Shown: one piece after another, positions 1 to 8,163 of the stretch
Layout of the letters: every line of letters starts with the position of its first letter
How positions within the stretch are numbered: position 1 is the stretch's first letter
Assembly: GCA_902809825.1 (NCBI GenBank)
Contig: LR778114.1
Span: 310,001-374,000 of the forward strand
Direction: 5' to 3'
Source of the DNA: Candidatus Hydrogenisulfobacillus filiaventi
Lineage (GTDB): Bacteria > Bacillota > Sulfobacillia > Sulfobacillales > R501
DNA length: 64,000 bases
Made by a program: the position numbers and the translations under genes
Notes under the pieces: model-generated
Seen by the model: the letters and a program-made list of their open reading frames with translations, nothing else
The model's database searches: none
What the model was told of the DNA's origin: nothing

Positions 1-1061
1 GTCAGGTTCGCCAGCAGCAGGCGGGCGATGCGGGGGGCAGCGCGGCCGTCCCCGTAGGGGCTGCCCCGCCGGAAGGGCAGGCGGCCCTTGAGGGCGGCCT
101 CGGCCAGGGCCCGGATGCGGGCGGGGTCGGTGCCGGCCAAGTAGCCGTGCCCGCCGGCCGGTACCTCCGGCCGTTCCGTCTCCTCGCGCAGGATGAGCAG
201 CGGGACCCCTAATACGGGGGCCTCCTCCTGCACCCCGCCCGAGTCGCTCAGCACCAGGTCGGCGGTGCGCAGCGCCGCCAGCCACTCCAGGTAGTCGAGG
301 GGCGGCAGCAGCCGCACCCGGGATCCGGCTAGCCGCTGGGCGGCGGCCTGCACCGCCGGGTGGGGGTGGAGCGGTAGCCAGACCTCGCGGTCGCGGGCGG
401 TGGCCAGCCCGGCCAGGGCGGCGAAGAGCGCGGGCAGACGGGGATGGTTTTCCCGCCGGTGCAGGGTAGCCAGGATCCGGCGCCGGCGGCCCTTGGGGGG
501 CAGAGGCGGGGGCGGCAGCCAGGGGCGGGCGGCCAGAAGGGCGTCCACCACCGGGTTGCCGGTGACCCAAATCCGGCCGGGGGTGCGCTCGGCGGCTAGG
601 TTGGCGGCGGCGCCGGGAGAAGGGGCGAAATTCCAGCGGGCGAAGGCGGCCAGGGTGCGGCGGGCGGTCTCCTCCGGGAAGGGGCGGTCGGGGATGCCGG
701 TGCGCAGCCCCGCCTCCACATGGGCCACCGGAATCCCCAGCAGGAAGGCGGCCAGACCGCCCAGGCAGGCGCTCAGGGTGTCTCCCTGCACCACCACCGC
801 CTCCGGGCGGCGGGCGGCCAGCCAGGCACCCACCTCCTCCAGCACCCGGGCCCCCAGCCGCGGCAGGCTCTGCCCCGGCTCCAGCACCGCCAGGTGCTCC
901 TCGGGCGGCAGCCGCCAGGCGGGAGGTAGATGGGGGATGAGGCGGTCGTGCTGGCCGGTATGGAGCCGGCGCACGCGGCCGGGGGCCAGGGCCTCCAGCG
1001 CTGCCGCCACCGGCGCCAGCTTGATGGCCTCGGGCCGGGTGCCGTAGAGGATCACGATCAC
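1..1061 (-). CDS. wecB: UDP-N-acetylglucosamine 2-epimerase, non-hydrolysing (3' end outside window)
   Basis: Cytoplasmic enzyme that interconverts UDP-GlcNAc and UDP-ManNAc, a precursor step for surface polysaccharides. The GTG start at 1061 gives VIVILYGTRPEAIKLAP, the family's N-terminal signature. QGDT, HVEAGLRTG and PFPEE follow in the middle, and PYGDGRAAPRIARLL lies next to the window edge. About 353 codons are present; the family is usually 370-380 residues, so only the extreme C-terminus is missing. The start overlaps the stop of the upstream methyltransferase by four bases (GTGA), which indicates translational coupling as the last visible gene of a leftward GT2-GT4-methyltransferase-epimerase run. 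The identification is firm; the exact polysaccharide served is not known. Confidence 0.93.
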   Translation of the reverse strand, partial: MIVILYGTRPEAIKLAPVAAALEALAPGRVRRLHTGQHDRLIPHLPPAWRLPPEEHLAVLEPGQSLPRLGARVLEEVGAWLAARRPEAVVVQGDTLSACLGGLAAFLLGIPVAHVEAGLRTGIPDRPFPEETARRTLAAFARWNFAPSPGAAANLAAERTPGRIWVTGNPVVDALLAARPWLPPPPLPPKGRRRRILATLHRRENHPRLPALFAALAGLATARDREVWLPLHPHPAVQAAAQRLAGSRVRLLPPLDYLEWLAALRTADLVLSDSGGVQEEAPVLGVPLLILREETERPEVPAGGHGYLAGTDPARIRALAEAALKGRLPFRRGSPYGDGRAAPRIARLLLANL

Positions 1062-1726
1062 GGGCCGGCCTCCGTCCGCTGCAGCAGGGCCCGGAAGCAG
1101 GACAGGCGCCCCCAGGGGCTGGCGAACACCGCCTCCGGCGGACGCAGGAAATCCACCGGCCCCGCGAACTCGAGTCCCGCCTCCGCTACTAGGAAGTGTA
1201 GGTCCCCGGTCGTCAAGGGGGGCACGTCCACCGTGAGCACCAGCAGTCCCTGCGGCCGCAGCACCCGGGCCAGCTCGCGCAGGGCGGGCAGCTGATCCGC
1301 CTCCGGCAGGTGCTCCAGGGTGGAGAGGCAGAAGACGCGGTCGAAGCTGGCATCCGGCCAGGGCAGGGCGGTCAGGTTACCAACCTGGCGCTCAAGGCGC
1401 TCGGGCCAGGACGGGGGCAGGCGGCGGAGGGCTGCGGCGCCGGCCTCCGCCACCACCGCCGCTCGGATGGCGGCCGGATCGGCTAGGCGGGGGTCGAGGT
1501 CGAGGGCGGCCGCCCGGTGGCAGAAGGCGGCCAGCCAGAACTTGAAGGGATGGGGGATGCCCGCCCCTGCGTCCAGCACCGCCGCCTTCGGTGTGGCGAA
1601 ACGGGCTGCCCAGGCATACTCGTAGGGACGGCTCCACCAGGCGGCGGGCAGGGGATACACAAAATGGGCCGAGCGGGGGTCATCCAGGCGCACAAACCGG
1701 GAGCAGCGGGGATCGGGGTCCCTCAC
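1058..1726 (-). CDS. Class I SAM-dependent methyltransferase
   Basis: Protein of 222 aa with the class I methyltransferase fold. The SAM-binding motif I is VLDAGAGIPHP, with an acidic residue at the end of strand 2 (ALDLDP). The later motif LEHLPEADQLPALRELARVLRPQGLLVLTVD is split here only by convention; key elements are LEHLP and the RVLRPQG loop typical of Methyltransf_11/25 proteins. I chose the GTG at 1726 because it overlaps the stop of the upstream glycosyltransferase (GTGA); the longer open frame to 1783 would run into that gene. Lying between a glycosyltransferase and WecB, it probably methylates a sugar or a small glycan intermediate, but the acceptor cannot be read from the sequence. 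Confidence 0.85.
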   Translation of the reverse strand: MRDPDPRCSRFVRLDDPRSAHFVYPLPAAWWSRPYEYAWAARFATPKAAVLDAGAGIPHPFKFWLAAFCHRAAALDLDPRLADPAAIRAAVVAEAGAAALRRLPPSWPERLERQVGNLTALPWPDASFDRVFCLSTLEHLPEADQLPALRELARVLRPQGLLVLTVDVPPLTTGDLHFLVAEAGLEFAGPVDFLRPPEAVFASPWGRLSCFRALLQRTEAGP

Positions 1727-2826
1727 GGTTGCGCCTCCTCCCGCACCGGCGGGCCGTAGACCCGCAGCAGGGTCTCGGCCCACATCCGCCGCCAGCGCTC
1801 ATGGCCGAGGGCCTCTGCGGTGGCGCGGGCAGCCGCGCCCAGCCGCCGGCGCAGGGCGGCATCGGTCAGGAGCTGGGCCAGCGCCCGGGTGAAGTCGGGC
1901 GCACGGGGTGGGACCAGGATGCCGTTGAAGCCGGGGATGACCAGGTTGGTGAGGCCGCCCACCTCGCTCGCCACCACCGCGCACCCGGCCGCCATCGCCT
2001 CCAGGCAGCTGAAGGCGGTGCCCTCGCTGAAGGTGGAGGGGATGACCACGATGTCGGCAGCGGCGTAAAGGGCCGGCATGGCCTCGAAGGGGGCTGGCGC
2101 CAGCTCCACCCGCCCCGTCAGCGGTGGCGCCGCCAGGCGCTCTGCCACCCGGGCGGCCAGCTCGGGGTAGCCGCGGTTGTCGTCCACCGCCATCCGGAAA
2201 CGCGCCTGCGGGAACTCCGCCAGCAGGGGGGTGACGGCGTCCAGGAAGAGTTCCGCCCCCCGCGCCGGGTCGAGGCGGCGGGGGAAGAGCACCAGCGGCG
2301 GGCCGTTACGGGCGGGCGGGGGCCGGAAGCGGGCGGTATCGGCGAAGTTGGGGATGACGCGGATGCGCCCCGCCAGGGCGGGGTACACCGCCCGCACCAC
2401 GTTGGGGAAGTTGTAGTCCACCGCCACCACCTCCACCGGCTGTTCGAGGGCACTGCGCACCGCCTCCAGCTGGGCGGGCACGTCTGCCCCCGGGGTGTCC
2501 CACCACACCCCGTGCGCCACGACCAAGGACCCCGGCCGGTAAACGGTGGTCTCCTGCATCAGCGAGAGGTACACCACCCGGCCGGTGGCGTGATGGATGG
2601 ACTCCCAGGCGGCCAGCCGGTGGAGGCGGGCCAGGCCGTGGCCGCGGATGGGGATGCCGTCCACCACCCGCTGCCAGTCGGCGCTGCCGTACTGGTGCAC
2701 CTCCACCTGGTAGCCGGTATCGCGGGCCACCTCCAGTAGGGCCCAGGCCAGGCGCTCCAGCCCGCCCACCACCTTTCGCTCCCCGTCCCAGGTCAACAGG
2801 TTGGGCAGCACGAATGCCAGGCGCAT
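1723..2826 (-). CDS. Glycosyltransferase family 4 (GT-B fold)
   Basis: Protein of 367 aa, the usual size for a retaining GT4 enzyme. The N-terminal half starts MRLAFVLPNLLTWDGERKVVGG, with a glycine-rich acceptor-side loop. The C-terminal donor domain has RVIPNFADTARF, LVLFPRRLDPARG and the donor-binding stretch EGTAFSCLEAMAAGCAVVASEVGG, which carries the conserved glutamates of the E-x7-E region. It starts three bases after the stop of the GT2 gene and its stop overlaps the methyltransferase start. It resembles the protein at 4291-5427 closely in layout (shared HGV/IYWD and PNF blocks), suggesting paralogues acting on related substrates. Donor sugar unknown. Confidence 0.88.
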   Translation of the reverse strand: MRLAFVLPNLLTWDGERKVVGGLERLAWALLEVARDTGYQVEVHQYGSADWQRVVDGIPIRGHGLARLHRLAAWESIHHATGRVVYLSLMQETTVYRPGSLVVAHGVWWDTPGADVPAQLEAVRSALEQPVEVVAVDYNFPNVVRAVYPALAGRIRVIPNFADTARFRPPPARNGPPLVLFPRRLDPARGAELFLDAVTPLLAEFPQARFRMAVDDNRGYPELAARVAERLAAPPLTGRVELAPAPFEAMPALYAAADIVVIPSTFSEGTAFSCLEAMAAGCAVVASEVGGLTNLVIPGFNGILVPPRAPDFTRALAQLLTDAALRRRLGAAARATAEALGHERWRRMWAETLLRVYGPPVREEAQP

Positions 2827-2829
2827 GCC

Positions 2830-3567
2830 TCACCGCCTTTCCGGCTGCCGGCGGCTCCGGAAGAAGGGCGCCGGTTCCAGGGGAATCCAGGGCTCTAGGG
2901 TGACCCGCGGGGCCAGCACGCTTTCGGTATGGGCACTCACGCGGCCGTACTGGGCCAGGTCCCGCTCCCGGTAGAAGAGGTACTTCGCCAGGTGTTCCCC
3001 GCCCCGCGCCCAGCCGTAATGGCGCACGCGCAGGTGGCTCTGGAAGGTGACCAGCTCCCGGTAGGCCAGGGGCAGGCGGCCGCAATGGATGACCTGATCC
3101 GGCCAGGTATCGGGCAGCTCCGGCCGGTAGCGGACCAGCAAGGGGGAGAAGCGGTTCCAGGGGTTCCAGGCCCCGTCCACCCGCACCTGCTCCTCCCCCT
3201 TCCAGAAGTCGAACAGGCGGAAGGCGACGGCGTCGTAATCCCGGCCGGCCAACAGGGGCGGTAGCTCGGCCAGGGCCCGCTCCTCGAACAGCTCATCCGC
3301 GTCTAGGGCCAGGATCCAGCGCGGCCGGAAGCGCACCGTCAGGCGCCAGAGGTGGTGCCGTAGCTGGGCCTCGTGGCGGGGGAACCAGGGCTGACGGCCC
3401 CGGAAGGCCCGCACCCAGGGGTAGCGGGCGAGCAAGGCAGGGGTAGCGTCGGTGGAGGCATCATCGTAGACCACGATCAGGTCGGCCAGCTGCGAGAGCT
3501 GGTCCAGCACCCGGGGCAGGTAGCGTCCAGCCTCGTTGTGCACCGGCAGCATGGCCACCAGTTCCAC
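2830..3567 (-). CDS. Glycosyltransferase family 2
   Basis: Protein of 245 aa with a GT-A domain. The N-terminus MELVAMLPVHNEAGRY is the nucleotide-binding start of GT2 enzymes, followed by VVYDDASTDATPALL and the metal-binding ALDADELFEE (a DxD-type motif). No transmembrane segment is seen, so it is probably cytosolic and peripheral. The GTG start at 3567 is preceded by GGAAGG. It is the first gene of the leftward operon that runs to wecB, and it faces away from the rightward gene at 3765 across about 200 bp that should hold divergent promoters. Acceptor unknown. Confidence 0.87.
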   Translation of the reverse strand: MELVAMLPVHNEAGRYLPRVLDQLSQLADLIVVYDDASTDATPALLARYPWVRAFRGRQPWFPRHEAQLRHHLWRLTVRFRPRWILALDADELFEERALAELPPLLAGRDYDAVAFRLFDFWKGEEQVRVDGAWNPWNRFSPLLVRYRPELPDTWPDQVIHCGRLPLAYRELVTFQSHLRVRHYGWARGGEHLAKYLFYRERDLAQYGRVSAHTESVLAPRVTLEPWIPLEPAPFFRSRRQPERR

Positions 3568-3764
3568 CCTTCCGGGCCCCCTTCCTGGCAGCGGCGGTTG
3601 CTTCCACGCCCGCAGGGTATGCGGCCCGGAGGCGGTAGCTGGCCTGTCCCCAGGCAGCCGGGATCTGGAACCTTCTGGAGGGGTGGGGGCATAGGCATGG
3701 GATAGCGGGCCCCGGCCCGCCGCCCGTCCGGTGACCGTCTGCTGAATAGGAGGAGGCTCCCGCC

Positions 3765-4232
3765 ATGGCCTTTCTGTTTCAGGTGGTTGACCCCAGCGGC
3801 AACGTCATCGATACCGCCACCGCCTCCCTGGCCGTCTCCCCCACCACCGCCATCATCACCGCTACCAACCTGGTGCCGGGGTCCACCGTGATCGGCACCG
3901 TCAATGTCTCCAACACCGCCGGCGTCGACGAGTTCTACCAGATCACCGCCAACTGGTCCCCCTCCGGCAGTACCGTCAACAGCGCCGCCGCCCGCCTGGT
4001 CAATGAGCTGGTGGTGAGCGTCACCGCCGGCTCCCCCTCCGCCACCGCCACCCCCCTCTTTACCGGCAGCCTGTACGGCCTGGTGGACCAGCCCGCCAGC
4101 CCCGGCCAGGCGCTGCCCCTCTCGGTGGGCAACGAGAACGTGCAGTTCCAGATCACCCTGCCGGCCAACGCCACCTCGGTCTTTCAGGGCATCGACGTCG
4201 GCTTTGACATCGTGTTTGTGGCTTCGGCATAA
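3765..4232 (+). CDS. TasA/CalY-like fibre-type protein without a signal peptide
   Basis: Protein of 155 aa with no cysteine and a predicted all-beta composition. The pattern TNLVPGSTVIGTVNVSNTAGVDE resembles the central block of SipW-dependent TasA/CalY (camelysin) proteins (a PG loop, then a beta strand, then N-T-A/G). The C-terminal block LPANATSVFQGIDVGFDIVF matches the LP-x-N-x-x-Q-G ending of that family. Unlike TasA it begins directly at MAFLFQVVDPSGN: an in-frame TAG lies about five codons upstream inside the GGAGGAGG ribosome binding site, so a signal peptide cannot be added in frame. It sits between divergent glycosyltransferase operons. Export route and function are unknown; the family link is by eye and moderate. 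Confidence 0.55.
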   Translation: MAFLFQVVDPSGNVIDTATASLAVSPTTAIITATNLVPGSTVIGTVNVSNTAGVDEFYQITANWSPSGSTVNSAAARLVNELVVSVTAGSPSATATPLFTGSLYGLVDQPASPGQALPLSVGNENVQFQITLPANATSVFQGIDVGFDIVFVASA

Positions 4233-4290
4233 GCTGAACCGGCTGTCCCGGGATGCGGCGGGCAGAAGCGGCGGGGAAGGAGGCGGGCCG

Positions 4291-5427
4291 GTGAAAGGGC
4301 AGGTGGCGGTGCTGACCTCCAACCACCTGGAGCCTTCGGGGGCGCGCCAGGTGTACGGGGGCGCGGAACGCTATGGGGTGGAGCTCACCCGGCTCCTGCT
4401 CGACCTCGACTACCGGGTGGAATGGTGGCAGGTGGGCGACAACTGGAAGAAGGAGATCCTGCCGGGGGTGCCCATCCGCGGGGTACCGGAGCAGGCCGTC
4501 CCCTACCAGACCATGCCCACCCTGAACCAGATCTTCGCCGAGCAGGCGGTGGATGCCGATTACGCTATCTACTTCGTGACCTTTCTGGCTTATCCCACCG
4601 CCTTTCCCCGCAGCTTGTCCATCTCCCACGGCATCTACTGGGACCATCCCGCCGGGGACAAGTTCCATCCCACCGGACCCGAGCGGGCCGAGTGGCTGCG
4701 GCGCCTGGAACTCGCCATCGGGGCGGTGACGCGGGTGGTCTCGGTGGATACCGCCACCATCAACTGGGTGCGCGCCACCTGGCCCACCCTGGCAGGGAAG
4801 TTCACCTACATCCCCAATTTTGTGGACCTGAAGGCCTTCTCGCCGCCGGTGGAGGAGCGCCCGGGGCGGCCGCTGCGGGTGGCCTTCCCCCGGCGCGCCA
4901 CCAGCGTGCGCGGCATCAACGAGGCGGGCAAGGCTGCCCTCTGGCTGACCGCGGCGCTGCCTGACTTGGAGGTGCACTTTGTGGGGCGGGCCCACGACGA
5001 CGCCATGGAGCGCACCCTCATGGCCTGGGCCGCCTCCCACGACCGGATTTTTTACTACTGGCTGCCCCCGGAGCTGATGCCGGAGCTGTACCGGATGGCG
5101 GATGTAGTGTGGATCCCCTCCAAGTCCAGTGAGGGCACCTCCCTGGCCTGCCTGGAGGCCATGGCCAGCGGCTGCGCCGTCATCACCACCCCGGTCGGCG
5201 GCCTCTCCGACCTGGTGCAGGACGGCTACAGCGGCCTGTTGATCGAGCCTACCGCTGCCGCCCTGGCCGACGCTACCCGCCGCCTCCAGGCCGACCCCGC
5301 CCTGCGGCGGCGCCTGGGCCGGCATGCGCGGGAGGTGGCCGAAACCTTCAACCTCGACCGCTGGCGGGTGGCCTGGAGCCGGGTACTGGAGGAGACCTTC
5401 GGGGGGCGGGTCCGCGAACGGGCGTGA
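4291..5427 (+). CDS. Glycosyltransferase family 4
   Basis: Protein of 378 aa. I chose the GTG at 4291 (VKGQVAVLTSNHLEPSG), which follows GGGAAGGAGG at a good distance; the open frame extends to 4204 but that part lies in the preceding gene and looks non-coding. Donor-domain landmarks are YIPNFVDLKAFSPP, RVAFPRRATSVRG and EGTSLACLEAMASGCAVITTPVGG. The N-terminal domain has the YGGAERYGVELTRLL loop seen in many GT4 enzymes. It shares the SHGIYWDHPAG block with the leftward GT4 at 1723-2826 (HGVWWDTPG), so the two are likely related enzymes. The next gene begins seven bases after its stop. Confidence 0.88.
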   Translation: MKGQVAVLTSNHLEPSGARQVYGGAERYGVELTRLLLDLDYRVEWWQVGDNWKKEILPGVPIRGVPEQAVPYQTMPTLNQIFAEQAVDADYAIYFVTFLAYPTAFPRSLSISHGIYWDHPAGDKFHPTGPERAEWLRRLELAIGAVTRVVSVDTATINWVRATWPTLAGKFTYIPNFVDLKAFSPPVEERPGRPLRVAFPRRATSVRGINEAGKAALWLTAALPDLEVHFVGRAHDDAMERTLMAWAASHDRIFYYWLPPELMPELYRMADVVWIPSKSSEGTSLACLEAMASGCAVITTPVGGLSDLVQDGYSGLLIEPTAAALADATRRLQADPALRRRLGRHAREVAETFNLDRWRVAWSRVLEETFGGRVRERA

Positions 5428-5433
5428 GGACCG

Positions 5434-6005
5434 ATGGCGTTTCTAGGCCTCAACCGGGTGGCGGGTAACCGGCTCAGCACGGTGCCGGTGGTCTACACTT
5501 GTGCCCTGCGGCAGGAGCTCCGCCTCCTGCAATTGGAGCGGGTGGACCTGGTGGTCCCGGCCGCCCCGCCCGGGGGGGACCGCTTCCGGCCCACCCCCCT
5601 GGCGGTGGACCGGGTCCTCCGCCAGCTAGTGCTGGAGCGGCCGGCCCTGGTGGCCTTCACCCCCTCGCGCCGCTGCCCTTTCCCGCCCCCGCCCGCCTGG
5701 CCTGTGTTGCGCCCGTCACGGTCGAGCTGGTCGTGCGCACCGCCCCCGGCTGGGTGCTGGCGGTCTGGACCCTGGGCACCGTGCTGGCCGGCGGGGTGCC
5801 GGCCCGCGCCGCCCCGCAGGTGGTGGGGGTGCCGGTGGCGGCGGCGGAGCGGGGGCGGTGGCAGGGGCTGGTCACCGTCCGCTGTGCCGGCTGCCTGACC
5901 GCAGGGCCGGCGGCGGTCGCCCCGGCCGTACCCCCGGGCGGGGCCTTTACCGCCCTGACCGTGGTCCCGGGCAACCGGATAGGGGTGGGGGACCCTCGCG
6001 CTTAA
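5434..6005 (+). pseudogene. Hypothetical protein, reading frame broken by one base near 5690
   Basis: The first part (from ATG 5434, MAFLGLNRVAGNRLSTVPVV) has strong third-position GC until about 5685. Good coding character then continues one frame back, as VTVELVVRTAPGWVLAVWTLG up to PGNRIGVGDPRA and TAA at 6003-6005. The switch falls in a C-rich run (ccctttcccgcccccgcc), consistent with loss of a single base there. The restored product would be about 190 aa, with a valine-rich, beta-like pattern and one CAGC cysteine pair. I do not recognise a family. It follows the GT4 gene by seven bases and ends tail to tail with the repeat protein on the other strand (stops overlap). Whether the break is real or a sequencing error cannot be told here. 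Confidence 0.5.
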
Positions 6006-6895
6006 GCCTCCGGGGGGTCCGGCGCCTGCGCCGGCTGTTCCGTCCCGAAGCCCGGACAGAAACAGTCATCCGCGGAAAGGGTCACCCGGCGCAGGCGGGT
6101 CCAGGTTTCCCGCACCGCCGCCTCCTGCAGGCGGGTAACCGTCTCCTGGGTGCGGGCCGCCTCTTCCCGCCGCAGCTGGGCCAGGGCGTAGGCCTGCAGA
6201 TGGTCCAGCATGCGGTCCAGGTTGGCATAAATGAGGTCGAGGGCGTGCCGGCGGGAGGCCTCCTCCTCGGCCGGCACCGGCGGGGGCGCCTGCCCGCCGG
6301 CCAGCGCCAGCAGGGCGAGCAGGGTGCGGGAGACCAGGCGGGCCGTCTCCTGGATGAGGACCGACTCGTGCACCACCAGCTGCTCGGTGTAGATCACCAG
6401 CTGAGACTCGTAGACGATGCGGTCCCCGAAGCCCGCGATGCGGTCGGCCATGAACAGGATGCGGTCGGCCATCTCCCCGATCCGGTCCGCCATTTCCCCG
6501 ATGCGGTCGGCCATGACCCCGATCTGGACCGCCATGAACAGCACCCGGTCGGCCATGGGCCCGACCGCCTCGCCCTTGGCGGCAAAGCGGAAGCCGAGGT
6601 CCATGCCGTGGCGGGCGAAGGCGTAGCCGAGGTCCATTCCATGGCGGGCGAAGGCGTAGCTCAGATCCAGCCCGTGGCGGGCGAAGCGCTCGGCCAGCTC
6701 CATCCCCTCGCGGGCCAGGGCCCGCCAGCCTTCCGTCCGTTCCAGGACCTCCTCCAGGAAGTCCTGGCCCTTGCGGCCGGCGCGCGGGGTGAGCAGGAGG
6801 GCGTGGGCGCGGCGGAGGTCCTCCTGGAGGGCGTCCGCCAGCGCCAGCAGCCGGCGTTGGACGGGATCGGGGGCGGGGTCGGGGGTGCGGGGCAT
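6002..6895 (-). CDS. Heptad/hendecad-repeat coiled-coil protein ('MADRI' repeats)
   Basis: Protein of 297 aa with no signal peptide or membrane span. The ATG at 6895 (MPRTPDPAPD) is preceded by GAGGAGG at six bases, better than the ATG five codons upstream. Residues about 70-115 contain three near-identical 11-residue units of the type AFARHGMDLGY. These pass directly into a run of 7-residue units IGVMADR, IGEMADR, IGEMADR, ILFMADR, IAGFGDR and then degenerate heptads (IVYESQL, VIYTEQL, VVHESVL). The product should be a long amphipathic helix or coiled coil that may lie on a membrane or granule surface. The C-terminal 90 residues are helical and end in DDCFCPGFGTEQPA. I recognise no family and assign no function. 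A TATAAC element at 6961-6966 on this strand may be its -10. Confidence 0.72.
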   Translation of the reverse strand: MPRTPDPAPDPVQRRLLALADALQEDLRRAHALLLTPRAGRKGQDFLEEVLERTEGWRALAREGMELAERFARHGLDLSYAFARHGMDLGYAFARHGMDLGFRFAAKGEAVGPMADRVLFMAVQIGVMADRIGEMADRIGEMADRILFMADRIAGFGDRIVYESQLVIYTEQLVVHESVLIQETARLVSRTLLALLALAGGQAPPPVPAEEEASRRHALDLIYANLDRMLDHLQAYALAQLRREEAARTQETVTRLQEAAVRETWTRLRRVTLSADDCFCPGFGTEQPAQAPDPPEA

Positions 6896-7059
6896 GCGTC
6901 GCCTCCTCACGCCCGGGCCGGGGCCCGGGCCTCAATGTCGGGAAAACGGCACCTCGTGGGGTTATATTCCCCGCAGCCGGCGCTTTTCCTGCCCGGCACC
7001 CGTGCAGCGGCGGGGGGCAGGCCATGGCATAATGGGGGACGAAGGACAGGGGGCCGGGT
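6896..7059. promoter_or_regulatory. Divergent promoter region between the coiled-coil gene and a GT4 gene
   Basis: On the + strand TGGCATAAT (TG at 7025-7026, CATAAT at 7028-7033) is an extended -10 element 26 bases before the GT4 start. On the - strand TATAAC occupies 6961-6966, about 65 bases before the coiled-coil gene start. Neither has a convincing -35 hexamer at 17 bp. Assigned by eye. Confidence 0.45.
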
Positions 7060-8163
7060 ATGCGGGTAGCGCTGGTGCACGACTGGCTGGTGACCATGGG
7101 CGGGGCGGAACGGGTGCTGGAGGAGTTTGCCCGCCTGTTTCCGGAGGCGCCCATCTACACGGGCGTGGTCATTCCCGAGCGCCTCTCGCCCCTCCTGCGA
7201 TCCCATCCCATCATCCCCTCGTTCGTGCAGCACTGGCCGGGGGCCCGGCGGCGCTACAACCGCTATCTGCCGTTTTTGGCCTATGCTTTTGAACAGTTCG
7301 ACCTCTCAGGGTACGACCTGGTGCTCTCCAGTTCGGCCTCGGTAGCCAAAGGGGTGCTGACCCGGGCGGAGACGGCGCATGTGAGCTACATCCATACCCC
7401 TATGCGCTACGCCTGGGACCTCTATCCCCGCTACCGCGACCAGGAGGCCAAGGGCCTCACCCGCCGTCTGATGGGACCGGTCTTCCACTGGCTGCGCCTC
7501 TGGGACCGGATGAGCGCCGACCGGCCCGATGTCCTCATCGCCAACTCGCGCACGGTGGAGGCCCGCATTGCTAAGCACTGGCACCGGCGTTCCTATCTTA
7601 TCTGGCCGCCGGTGGACGTCGACCGCATCGGCCTCTCCCGGGAGCCGGGCGAGTATTACCTGGTCCTCTCCCGGCTGGTGGGCTACAAGCGGGTGGACCT
7701 GGCGGTGGCGGCCGCCACCCGCGCCCGCCTGCCCCTGATTGTGGCCGGGGACGGCCCCGACCTGCCCCGGCTGCGCCGGATGGCGGGTCCGGGGGTGCGC
7801 TTCCTGGGGCGGGTGGACGAGGCCACGCGGGTGGCCCTACTGCAGGGGGCCAAGGCCCTGCTCTTCCCGGGCGAGGAGGATTTCGGCATCACCCCGGTGG
7901 AAGCCATGGCCGCCGGCCGCCCCGTCATCGCCTACGGACGTGGGGGGGTGCTGGACAGTGTGGAGCCGGGGGTGAGCGGGGTGTTCTTCCGCGAGCAGAC
8001 GGTAGAGGACCTGCTGACCGCGGTGGAGGCGGCCGAAGCTCTGGAGTGGGACCGCGACCGCATCCGGGCGCAGGCGGAGCGCTTCCGGCCCCAGCGCTTC
8101 CGGGAAGAGCTGACCCGGGTGATCGAGGGGGCGCTGGTGGCCAAGGGCTTGCGGCCGGGTTAG
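7060..8163 (+). CDS. Glycosyltransferase family 4 (WbaZ-like mannosyltransferase type)
   Basis: Protein of 367 aa. The N-terminus MRVALVHDWLVTMGGAERVL and the following FPEAPIYTG are typical of GT4 enzymes annotated as mannosyltransferases in exopolysaccharide clusters. Later blocks are ETAHVSYIHTPMRYAWDLYP, YYLVLSRLVGYKRVDLAVAA and the donor site EEDFGITPVEAMAAGRPVIAY. No membrane span is seen. It stands alone behind its own promoter and converges on the EAL protein gene with a four-base overlap of the 3' ends. The mannose preference is family inference only. Confidence 0.88.
   Translation: MRVALVHDWLVTMGGAERVLEEFARLFPEAPIYTGVVIPERLSPLLRSHPIIPSFVQHWPGARRRYNRYLPFLAYAFEQFDLSGYDLVLSSSASVAKGVLTRAETAHVSYIHTPMRYAWDLYPRYRDQEAKGLTRRLMGPVFHWLRLWDRMSADRPDVLIANSRTVEARIAKHWHRRSYLIWPPVDVDRIGLSREPGEYYLVLSRLVGYKRVDLAVAAATRARLPLIVAGDGPDLPRLRRMAGPGVRFLGRVDEATRVALLQGAKALLFPGEEDFGITPVEAMAAGRPVIAYGRGGVLDSVEPGVSGVFFREQTVEDLLTAVEAAEALEWDRDRIRAQAERFRPQRFREELTRVIEGALVAKGLRPG

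Noticed and set aside
400-3705. Several long open frames on the + strand opposite the wecB-glycosyltransferase operon
   Set aside because: They are Arg/Gly/Pro-rich shadows caused by high GC; the minus-strand frames carry all recognisable motifs.
6417-6660. The repetitive DNA here as a tandem DNA repeat element
   Set aside because: The periods are 21 and 33 bases, multiples of three, and follow the protein heptads and 11-mers with synonymous differences, so the repetition is at the protein level.
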